In this document: positions 45,501 through 57,500 of the stretch, one piece after another
Layout of the letters: each line of letters starts with the position of its first letter
Position numbering within the stretch: position 1 is the stretch's first letter
Source: Forficula auricularia
Lineage: Eukaryota > Arthropoda > Insecta > Dermaptera > Forficulidae
Length of the DNA stretch: 64,000 bases
Direction of reading: 5' to 3'
Assembly: GCA_024734495.1 (NCBI GenBank)
Contig: JALMQS010000075.1
Coordinates: forward strand, 5,254,832-5,318,831
Translations under genes and position numbers: made by a program
Notes under the pieces: generated by a model
Databases searched by the model: none
What the model saw: the letters and a program-made list of their open reading frames with translations, nothing else
What the model was told of the DNA's origin: nothing

Positions 45501-48500
45501 CCCCCCCCCCTCCATTTTGGGCCGTTAGTTTTTGCATTTTTAGACTTCTGGCTTCCCGCTGATTATGTATACAAAATTTGGTTGATTTTGCTCAAATGGC
45601 CTAGATTTTTAATTTTTAACCCCCCCTCCTTTAATTTTGGGTCGATATGCACCAAAATCTAATCAGCTCTTAATCTCATTGGACCAAAACTACGTGTGAA
45701 ATTTGATTTCGATATTCACACTAGTTTTTGAGCTAGCTCGCCCACAAAAATTTGGTAACGCACAGACTAACAGACATTTTGACAAAACAATTATTATCTC
45801 GAAAAATATAATTTTAAATATAATGTTCACTTATTAGAGCTTTTTTGTAGACCGAAATGCCATGGTTTCGCTCAATTTTTGACCATACCCTGTATGGTAA
45901 AGTAAAAATTATTATTGTTTAGTGAGATTCTGAGGAAGCCTCGATTAGTGAGCGAAACCCCCGTAAACCAAGCATGTTATATCTGTTCCTAATTCCTAAG
46001 AATAACACTGTTAATTACAACCTGAAACTAACTAGAATAATTTGTTTGTTTTTTTTCAGTATATTACCTGCCCCTACACAGCCCATCTGGGATAGAGACG
46101 ATGAGATTGCCAGTGCCCGCAGGTCCGTTTCCACCCTGGTCATTGCAAATCCTATTGCCCCGCCTTATGGGCAACGTCGAGGATGGGTACCAAGAACCCC
46201 ACAGGTATCAGAGAGAACATCACATTAGGATATTTTTCCTTTCCATTCTTCTAAGTTCAATATACTTAATTCTTTATTTTTTTAACTAAAAGAACTTTAA
46301 TATATTTTTTAGGATTACGCTGATGGAGGAGCTTTTCCAGAAATCCATGTCGCCCAATTTCCTCTTGGAATGGGCAGAGGGGATAAAGAGAGTACTTCAA
46401 ATGCTTTAGCTGTACAATTGGATGCCCAAGGAAAAGTCAAATATGATCTTATTGCTCGTCAAGGACACTCCAAAGATAAAGTAAGTATTATGTTTTTATT
46501 AATGAAAGGATTATAAAATTGTCTATTTATCCAATTTCATAATATTCATTCGCCAACAGGGGGAAGGGAGGGGTATTGCTTAGCGTGATTATTTGTGACA
46601 AGGGGGGACGTTCGCAGTTCAACAATTTTATTTTAATTTTTTTCTTAACTTGTTTTTTTTTTAATTTTATTAAAGGGGGGGTCTAGCTTTTGTGACGTTA
46701 TATTTCTTAAGGGGATTCTAAAAAATGTGACGAAGGGGCTCCAAAAGGCAAAATTTTGCGTGACGTATTTTATGAATGGCCCCCATGTTTTTTTTTTATG
46801 AAAATGATGAGAGGAGTTACACGAAAAAGGTGCAACCCCTAAAGGCCTGGGTTGGCCCCTCCATCTTGAAAAAAAGAAGAAAAAATTTTATGGGTTGGGC
46901 GGGGGTCGAAGGTATCTGTGGATACGGGTCTTAAATAGCTGGAGGTTATAAGTCGCGGGAAAGATGGCGGCAGGGAGCGAGTTCCAGTCTCTGGAGATCA
47001 TAGGGATAAAAGAGTTGGCGAAAGCGCTTGTTCGACTTTTGACAGCGAAGGGGTGCTGAGTGTTTGAAAACCGTGTGTTTCTCGTAAAGACGGCTTTAGG
47101 GGGGATAATTGATTTCAGCTCGACTGAACAGACACCGTGATAGTATCTATAGTACAGGGAAAGGGCAGAAACGGTTCTTCGGTGTGCCAGGGAGTCGAGG
47201 GAGTTGGTTAGAGCCGGGTCTCCTATTAGTTTAATTGCTCGCTTATTAGTTTAGTTTAGTTTAATTGCTTGCTCATTTATTTTAATTGAAAAGATATAAT
47301 TTATCCAGAGTAGCAAAGTTGATGATTCATAAAGAGAAATCAATGTTTTCCTCTGCTTGATGCAAATAAACCTATATATCGATGGCCTAGAATGAAAACC
47401 ACGTTCGTATCTCAAAAAAAACTTAAATAACTTTTATACGTTATTAAATGGATAAGCTCGTATCTTACAATACTTGAGTGTCAAAAAAAAAATAATCCTC
47501 TAAATCAAGAGAGTTTTTGTTAGCCCAAGTTAGGGTTGTAGCAAGGAAACTACGTATATAAGTGGATAGTGGCCAAGCCATAATGTGAAATACTCGTAAA
47601 TCAATGATACGAGGTTTTCACTTGAAAAGATCTATTTTCTAAGGTAACTTTGTGAACTAGCAGAACATTTATTCATTGTAATAATAAAATGTATAATTTT
47701 TTTGAACATTACAATAATTGTACCTTTAGAGGACGTATGTTTTTTTATTAAGAAAACCTTCTATCTCTAACAAGGTTATAAGTAGAGACCGGATTTTTAT
47801 GCAGTAAAAACTGCCAAAATATGCAGTTAAAAATACTGTAATATGCAGTATACGTTGAAATATGCAAAAATATGCAGTAAAAGATACCCAAATAAAAATT
47901 TTTTATGCACTAAAAAATTAAAATTGAAGACAAAAAGGACTATATATTTGAAGGAATGCTATGAAAAGAATAAAATTATAAAGTAAGCTACAGACACCAA
48001 GTGTCAAATATGTACTTTAATTGCGTAAAAAATTGCACAAAATTCTCATTTCATTTAATATATTAGAAAATCTTTAAACTTAAAGAAATACTAGGTGTAC
48101 TTGAATAAAATCAACATAATAAATATAATAATGTTTCAAAAAATGTGATCGAAAAAATACGCGAGGGGGTGGGGGGGGGGTAGTTTTATGTAAAAGAAAG
48201 CGATTGTATTGCTTTTATTTTTTTCTACTAACAAGATCTTCCTATTGACGTACAAATAATAAACTAATAAAGAAATAATGCAAAATTTTTACCGGCTATA
48301 ATCTGATCCCTACACTAATTTACACACACATAAACAGATGAACAATCAATGACCAAAATGGGCTATAGTTCCCGAAGGCCATTAAAAAATAAATAGAAAA
48401 TAATTAAATAATTAAGAAAGAATCTCAAAAATAATTAAAATTTGATTTTAATGTGAATAATTTATTTTTACAAGTATTTTTTTAATTATCTTCAGGATAT

Positions 48501-51500
48501 TATGTCTACCCTCCCTTAAAATTGATTTATACGTTATACGATGAAAAGGAGCAGTCCACATCCACAGACGTAATGGGGGTGAATTTAAAGGAACTTAAAA
48601 CCCCCACTTTTATTTTGAAAGTAAAAGATTGCAAACTTTTCAGCATTTTTGAGTAGAGTATAATATCTAGTCAAGTCAAAGTACAACTAAAAAATAAGAA
48701 ATATAAGTGGATTGTTGTTTTTTAGCTAAGATTTCATCTTTTGTAATCCGTCCAACACTACACTTCGTGTCGTTGAGGTCTATTTTAGTTTTCTTCGAAT
48801 TTAAATTATAGTGTCCTGTTTTATTTCTTCTTTTTTCATTCTTTCTCCGAAAAATTACTTTTAAAACCTCTGTATTTGGCGCGAAATATTCATTTTTATG
48901 CAATATTATTCAAATATGCAATTTTATGCAGTATAAAATTTAACTCACAGAATCCTAGATGCATGATTCGGATAGATAATTGATCTCTTGGGCCGTACGT
49001 GGCGGCAAACAAAATATGCAATTTCATAGGAATCCGGTCTCTAGTTATAAGTGATAAATAGTTGTAACCAAAAATTAAGGTGGAATACCTCGCACCTCAT
49101 TTTGCCTACAAGTTAGAAAACCTTGTAAGTCATAATTAAAAAACAAAATATAAACTTTTTAACATTTGATGGTATTATGCATACTAATACTTATAAAATA
49201 TAACAAATTTAGGTACTGACTTCTGAATAAGTATCATTAATTTTAAATAACTGGTACGTTTTTTGCTTCTTCTGTAAAGTTTGCATTTTTTGAGTTACGT
49301 GGCTATCATTCTAGGCCATCGATATATATTATATATCATGGGTTGAAATACTTAGGTAAATTCGATTTTGTAATAGTGAGCTGGTCACTCAAACGAATTT
49401 ACTTAATAACGGCGAATTCATTTGTTGAATGACCAGCTTACTATAACATGAAAATGAATCTATCTATATCCATTCGTATATTTGAACAGATGAGAAATAA
49501 CAGATAAAATATTTATAATAAAAAAATGTCAAACCTTTGAAACTATAGTCTCTAACAAACAAATTATATATATACTACACACAGGAACTTATCCAGATAT
49601 GCAAATATGGTCAGGGGACAGCTACCCCCCACCACCCTAGACGCAAAGTGTTTCTTAAAAACTTTAATTTAAATAAAAAAATCTATAAATACTTACTGAA
49701 AATTCACCAAAGAAAAGAAAATGGATATTATAATATTAATTTTCTCTCGTATAGTGAGTTTAGTTTTTCTAAATTTCTTATAGTCATTTTATTTGGAATC
49801 CACAGTTCCCTCTTGGTCCTACCCCTCTCCCCAACCAAAAATCTGGATACCCCCTTGTAAATATATATATATGATATGACATGTTTTATCACAGAATATA
49901 CATTTATAAATATATTAGAAAACTTTCGAAAAGCGAGTCCAACTCGCATTTGGCCGTTTTTCGTTCTTATCCTTTTAATAGTTTTTTTTTTACTTAATTA
50001 TATCTTCTTGTTTCTCTTTTTCCAGATTGTCTATTCCAAATTGTCTGATCTTTTACCAGCTGAAGTTGTTTCTGAATGTGATCCCACATTAGAACGCCCG
50101 GATGATGAAACAATCCAGGAAAATACTGAAAAAACTCGATTGGCTCTTGAAAAATTGACACATTCAAAAATTGCGGCTGCAATGCCTGTCAGATGTGCAG
50201 AGAGAACGGTAATTATTACCCATATATTATTTGAATCCATTCATAATTTGTAACAAATGTAAAACCATGTTGGATTTTTTTATGTTTTTAGGGTCCAGCT
50301 CAATATATTCGATATACTCCCAGTCAGCAAGGAGCAGCTTTTAATTCTGGAGCAAAACAGAGAGTAATCCGAATGGTTGAAGCTCAGAAGGATCCCATTG
50401 AACCTCCAAAATTCAAGTAATTATTGTATTTTTATATTTAGCCAGCTTGTCTCTCTACTGGCAATGCCATCTACTCATAAGGACATAGCCGTTACGTTTC
50501 TAGCCAAGATAATAACTCACAAATTCCCCCTATAGACGATCCGAAACAATTCAAAATGAACCCGCCCAATAATAAACCGCATCACATGTTACTTAACTTC
50601 AGTGATCATTTAAAAAAGCCATGAACATGCTCCCATAATCGTTGATTATATTACTCTACATCTGTCAATAATTCTAACAAATAACCCATAAAAATTTTTT
50701 CGTCAAAACATCTTGTAATATTACGTAGAGAGTCTTCAGTGGCTCTCATCCATTTTTCTGGACCAAATCCCTAGCATGTTCACCGTTTTTAAGTATTCCT
50801 TTAGAATGGAGAAGAAAAACCGAGTTAAAATCAACAAATCCCCTCTCTAGTCTTACTTGTTTTGATAGCTCATCACCCGCTAGAAATATATTTAACGAGG
50901 AGAGGATTAAAAAAGAAATTCCATAATTCATATAGACAAAAGGTATTAGTTTGAGTTCGGGGATCAGTAGCTTAGTGGATATAGGAGTTAAACCTCTTAT
51001 GACAAAGCATTGCAGTACATATGCAAAGATCCCGGGTTCGAGCCCCGGCTGATCCTTTTGTCTGTAATAAAAATAATCTTTTCTTCGTTCCCTAAATTTG
51101 AATTTGTTATTAATTGTCTTTACACGGCCTCGTTGTGGTCGCGCCCCGGGTGAAGAGAAAATTATTTTCGATCTTTGGGGTCTGCGATCGATTGGGAGGC
51201 GCTGGAATAATTAATTGTTTAATTAATGAATCAAGGCCTACGCTGCGAAAAATGAACGAGGAGAGGATTAAAAAAGAAATTCCATAATTCATATAGACAA
51301 AAGGTATTAGTTTGGGTTCGGGGATCAGTAGCTTAGTGGATATAGGAGTTAAACCTATTATGACAAAGCATTGCAGTACATATGCAAAGATCCCGGGTTC
51401 GAGCCCCGGCTGATCCTTTTGTCTGTAATAAAAATAATCATTTCTTCGTTCCCTAAATTTAAATTTGTTATATTTTTTATTTTCCTTAACAAATATATAT

Positions 51501-54500
51501 TTTATTAGAGAACGAATTTAATCTTTAGGACAAATTCCAAGATTTTAGTAGAAATATTATTAAATTGCAGCCAAGCGCTGCTCGCCGATTCCTCCTTCGG
51601 GAGGGTCCAGTTTTTGCTTGTCTCAAATGGACATTCGAGTTTCGATTATCCTCGAGAAATGAAAAGGATAATAAATGAGAACTCGGATATTTGAGATCTT
51701 AAGGATTTTATATTCGTATAAAATCCCAATCATAGAGCGATTTCTGGGCCTATATATAATATATTGCGATTCAGAGAGGTTTTTTGTCTCGAGGGTGTGA
51801 GCTGACTGCCCGGAAAGCATGTTAGTTCTCAGGTTCGTCTCCTGAGGGGATGAATCCCCTCTAATATCGCAATTTAATAATATTTGTACTAAAATCTTTG
51901 AATTTGTCCTAAAGATTAAATTCTTTCTTTTAATCTGAACCCGAGTTGATTTTTTGAAAAACATTCCAACTATTTTCAAAAAAAAAGATGCTCAAATCTT
52001 TAGTTTTATATATTTTAGTATTAGTATTAATAATACTTTTTTTTTCTTTAGGATTAATAAGAAAATTCCAAGAGGTCCTCCGTCTCCGCCCGCCCCCGTA
52101 ATGCATTCACCTACCAGAAAAGTAAGCTTTATTCTAAAATTATTTATATAATTATTATTATTATTGTTTATAAGAAAAATTCTTAGATACTCTTATCGAG
52201 TTTCTAGATCACATTTAGAATTTAATTCAAATCAGTCCATCATTTCTGTCTATCCTCTTGATTAAACTTCTCCACCACTCTTCTATATCCGCCCAAATCA
52301 CTTTTTAAACTCCTCCATATGCAGAGCATGAGCAACTTTCCCCGGCTCCACTTTGCACCCTCGGCTCTTTTTCCTTCTTGATCCTTAAGATGTTCTCCAA
52401 TGTTGCTTGTCCCCTATTCTATCTTCAATCCTATTGTCAGTCCACAAACTATTATTTTCAAACACCTCTCCATTTATCACGTTATCCAAAGTTCGAAAAT
52501 TAGTAATAGTAACGAATAAAACCCGTGGCGTCACATGGGAACACTAACTGTCTAAACAACACCTCATTGAGCTTGTTTGGGTACGCATTTTTGAAATGAA
52601 ACTGTAAAGTTCAATAATTGAAAATTTTAGAGTCAAATGAACAATTCTAATTTGCCATCCGGTCTTTGAAGGGTTTCGTATTGTGAACTTTAGCCTTATT
52701 TTTACATAAAGCTTCAGGGTGCAATCACGAGTTTTAAGTCCAAGGACAATTTTACAAATTAAATTAGATAGATGAAAAAAAATTGTATTATAAATGAGGG
52801 AGGTGTTGGAATAGTTAATAAATAGTCGGACCATTTCAGAGCCTTAAAAAATGAATAAAGAAAGAATTCACTATAATTAAATCCGATCTTCATATTGACA
52901 TTGGGCATGGATTTTTGATCTGGGATCTGTGCTCATGTTCTAGAGCGCTTCTTAAACTTTTTTCATTCGTGACCCCATTTTGACTGAGAAGTTAAATAGA
53001 AATGGAATGAACACATCTCTGTGGCGAAATCTGCAGCAAGGAAGATTGGCTTCTATTCAGGTCCAAGCGATTTTACAAACTCCCACAACTTCTCACCATC
53101 TACAAGGCCCAAATCCGCCCCTATCTCGAATACGGCTCTCATCTGTGGAGAGGAGCCTCAAAATATTCTCTTGCTACCCTTGATGGCAATCTAGAAACGA
53201 GCCGTCAGGCTAATTGACGATTCTCACCCTCACCGACTCTCTCGACTCGCTGGCTCATCGAAGAGATGTCTCTGCCCTTCCTGGGTCTATAGATACTATC
53301 ACGGCAGGTGCTCTGGATGAGATGAAATCAATAATTCCCCCCAAAGCATGCTTTGCACGCAGCCACGTTTTGCCGACTCCCAACACTCTTTTGCGGTCAA
53401 ATTGAAAAGTGCCGGACCACTTCATTCGCGAATACATATATCCCCATGACATCAAGGAACTGGAACTCTCTCCCAGCCTCTATCTTTCCCAGCACCTATG
53501 ATCTTCAAACCTTTAAAACCAGGTGTACAGACACCTACGTCTACACCCTCTCACTTAATCAACATCCCTTCTTCGGTAATTGCAAGGGTCTTTCGAGATC
53601 CATAGGGGCTACATCTTTACTGGTGCACCCCTTCTTGCATTCGATTGCATTAAAAAAAAAAAAAAAAAATATGATATAAACCATAATTTTTGCTAGCAAA
53701 TCAAAAATAAATTTATATTGAAGCAAATTTTTATAAACATACCTATTATAATAATTGTATCATTTATTAAAACTACACAATTACAATTATAAAATCTAAA
53801 TAATAATGAAATGGATCTGCTTGTTTCTTATTAAAGTACATGGAGCGGCAATTTCAAAATTATTGGATATTCAATGACAGATATACCTCGAATTTACTAA
53901 ACATTAATTTTTGGCCATTGACCATTGTTGCCCTATATTTCGCGACCCAAAAATTCAGTTTTACGTCCCCAAATGGAGTCGCTACCCATAGTTTAAGAAG
54001 CTCTGGTCTAGAGCCAAATGCACCGAACACTCGGTCCGAATCCCGGTGGATCCTTTTTCTCTATAATACTATTTTATCTTTATTATTCTTTAATTTAAGT
54101 AATTCCTAATGTGCCTGTACTAATTACAGAATTTGGACAAATCTACTTAATTTCCAATTTATCTGTATGTTTTATACCGATCTGAACTATCTGTTCAATA
54201 GTTTTAACTAGATTGGTTTCGTTCTCCTCTCCTCCTATCAATCCCCAACTCAGCCTCAAATAATTATTAATATATTGAAAAATCTGTTTTTTCATTTTCA
54301 CTTATTAGTTTTGTTTTTTGTTTTCAGGTCACTGTGAAAGAACAAAAAGAATGGAAAATTCCCCCATGTATATCAAATTGGAAAAACGCAAAGGTAAATA
54401 TTATTATAATTAAAATATGTGATGTGGCCATTTCATGATATTACCACCCAAATGAGCCCCCAAGAATTTAAAGAGCCTCTGTGGAAAATTTGGTCCAACT

Positions 54501-57500
54501 CTGACAGACAATTTATTTATTTATTTATTCATCTTAGGCTTCACACAAAATTTGGTAACCTACTAGACAAAATAAAAAATATCTCTTGAAATATAAATTT
54601 TTCAATATTCACGATACAAGGTTTTATCGTAGATTTTTTTTTTATCAAACTACATTAGCCGTTTTTGACATGTTTCAAAATACTAAATTTAACCCCATGA
54701 GCATGATTACAATACTTCAACACACCCTTTATAGTAAAGTAAAAAATGAATATTGAATTAAATATATTATTATTTTTTTTAGGGATATACTATTCCTCTG
54801 GATAAACGTCTAGCAGCCGATGGCCGTGGAATGCAACAAGTACATATTAATGAGAATTTCGCTAAACTTGCTGAATCTCTATATATAGCGGATAGAAAGG
54901 CTCGTGAGGCTGTTGAAATGCGGGCTCAATTGGAAAAGAAATTAGCCCAAAAGGAGAAAGAGAAAAAAGAGGAACATTTGCGCGCTCTTGCCCAAAAGGC
55001 TCGGGAAGAACGAGCTGGCATTCGGACACAAGCAGCTTTTGGTTAGTTCTGTTATATGGATATGATTAATTTTATATATGTCGTTTATTATAATAGTGGT
55101 GTAATTCCATGAAAGTGAATTCGAAGATAACGGGCTTTTTACAAATTGATATATAGGGAAATAAAGACAAGTATTCACTCAATTTTTTTTTATTGTTTAG
55201 TACAAATCAAAGATTTTATTTGTTGTAACTTACAAAATAAAACTAAAACTAATTAAATAAATGAACTTAAACTTTTTTCTGGAGATTTAGTTCTGCACTT
55301 TTTAGTTCCCTGAGTAAAGTAGTAGTGCCTTTTATGGGCTTTTAATGCAATATTTGGAATTGCTTCTCTTTTATAATTCAATATATGACTAAATGTGATA
55401 CTATTAAGCAAAAAAATGAAATTTAAAAAACTGCAGTAACACCACTATCTTATCTTATCTTATTATATTAAACGAGCAATGTTTATATATATATATCCGG
55501 TCAGGTTCTCTAAAACGGCTCTAACGATTTGTATGTAGGGGTGCAGGAGGTGGGTTGCAGTGGTGGTGGGGTGTCCGGGGGGAGGGGCGGGGGTGGGGTG
55601 TATTTGGGAGGTGGGGTGAAGTGGTGGGGTCCGGGGGCGAGGGGGGTTTCGGGGATTAATATATAGCTATTAACTGAAGCAAAAAGTTACCGAGCATTGC
55701 TCGGTGGCCCAGGTACTATTATATTAAACGACACATCTAGATTAGAGAGTGGATTTTTAGGCTCTTATTTCATAATAAATAATTCCTTAAAATCGTTTAA
55801 ATAGTCTCTTATAATTCATGAAATTAATAATAAAAAATCATAAAATTTAAACATTTTTAATTCGAACATTTGAGTGTTTTATAATTTTTATTTTATGAAA
55901 AATAGATGCAATTTTTAATAGATTGTAAAAACAACTCGCGGAGGCACCTTAACGACACAATTTTTAATTTAAATAAATACGAAAAAGAAAATCTAAGATC
56001 TCGATAGATATGTTTAAATGATGAGGACATGATATATGATATAATTATGATATTTTTATTTTAAAAAGTTTGACAGACAATATATTTACTTAAATTAGAA
56101 ATTAAATTGAAATTCGAACAAATTTTATTAAAATACTTCTTTAATAATTTCTTTAATATTCAATAATTTTCTAAACTCCTTAGGTTTTTTAAAAGTAGAA
56201 CCATTTATAATCCAAGTTATTTCATTGGATTTAATTGAAATTTTTTATAAATAAGTAGTTAAAAGTCCATTAAATAGTATCTTAAAGCTAAAAAGTATGT
56301 TATAGTAAAATTTTCTCTAATAAATAAAACTCAAAATTGTTAAAATTTCATTTTCGCTGTAGATCTCTAAAAAAAATTGCCAATAGATCCACTCAAAACA
56401 AAAATTATTATAACTAGAGACCGGATTCCTATGCAATTGCATATTTTGTTTGCCGCCACATACGATCCAGGGGATCAATTATCTATCCAAAACATGCATT
56501 TTATAATTATTGGATAAAAAATACTTGGTAGGTTTCACATTAAGATATAAAAATAAAACGAATTTATTTTTGGAGAATCTTAAATCTCGATATATATATT
56601 TCGGGTGACTACCCTATCAGTTACTTTCTGTTGCTCCTGAAGATGGGTTAGTCACCCGAAATATATATATCGAGATTAAAGTCTCTCCAAAAATAAATTC
56701 GTTTTATTTTTATATCTTAATGTGAAACCTACCAAGTATTTTTTATCCAATGATTTTAAAAAATATTTCATCAAGTATCAACACCAAATTCCTTAAAAAC
56801 CATGCATTTTATACTGCATATTTTTGCATATTTGAGTAATTTTGGAAAAAATTGCATATTTGAAGGATCTTTTGCGCCAAATACAATTTTTTTAAAAGAA
56901 AAGCTTGTTAATATAAAAAATAAAACCAATACAATACAATCGTGTCTGTAAAATAAAACTACCCCACCCCCGTATTTTTTCGTTCACATTTTTTGAAAAA
57001 TTATTATATTTATTATCTTGATTTTTATTCAAGTGCATTTATTATTTCTTTGAGTTTAAAGATTTTTTAATATTTATTAAATATGAGAATTTTGTGCAAT
57101 TTTTTACGAAATACAAATGCAAATTTGACATTGGTCTTAATGGCTTACTTTATCATTTTATTTTTTTCATAGCACTCCTTAAAATATATAGACTTTTTGT
57201 CTCCAATTTTAATTTTTTAGTGCAAAAAAAATTTATTTTGCCATCTTTTACTGCATATATTTGCATATTTCAACGTATTCTGCATATTACTTGCATATTT
57301 CAGCATTTTAACTGCATAAAAACCCGCTCTCTATATTTGATATCTAGTTTAAGGATGTATGAGATGAAATACTCTACGTCTCTCATACACCTTTAAAATT
57401 CCTTTTAAATAAATTTTTAACAGTTTATATTTATTTATTTGTTTTTAATAAGATAGATTTCTTTTTATTATTTTTTTGAAAAAGACGAAGAGGCTCGTGA

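Larger units (their letters stand above)
50894..51475. repeat. 361-bp tandem duplication of a tRNA-derived repeat
   Basis: 50894-51108 and 51255-51475 are near-identical, starting AACGAGGAGAGGATTAAAAA; the period is 361 bp. Each unit has one tRNA-like sequence. The spacer carries CGGCCTCGTTGTGGTCGCGC, also present inverted at 62250 and near 1870. Confidence 0.7.
56506..56800 (+). mobile_element. Hammerhead inverted-repeat element with 13-bp TSD
   Basis: A 295-bp insertion in a hAT copy, flanked by perfect CATGCATTTTATA (56493-56505 and 56801-56813). Inverted arms (TTGGATAAAAAATACTTGGT and complement), two hammerhead cores, and a unique tail with GTATCAACACCAAATTCCTT. The clearest evidence that these units move as a whole. 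Confidence 0.9.
56415..57333. mobile_element. hAT element (second copy), interrupted by a hammerhead element
   Basis: Starts TAGAGACCGGATTCC and ends CCGCTCTCTA, inverted relative to 47783-49043 (shared GTTTGCCGCCACATACGATC-like and TTTTGCATATTT segments). Holds the 295-bp insertion at 56506-56800. Confidence 0.7.

Noticed and set aside
45974..46228. SNW1 starting at the ATG at 45974
   Set aside because: A strong polypyrimidine-AG acceptor lies at 46051-46059 inside it, and the 14-nt exon at 42597 gives the conserved N-terminus in phase.
50961..51055. Functional tRNA gene
   Set aside because: Acceptor, A box and T-arm pair well, but the anticodon arm is irregular, the unit is in tandem and fold-back repeats, and a chimeric copy exists.
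51780..51865. Hammerhead motif at CTCCTGAGGGGATGAATCCCC
   Set aside because: There is a hairpin and CTGA, but no CUGANGA, GAAA or NUH in order; it belongs to a fold-back repeat.
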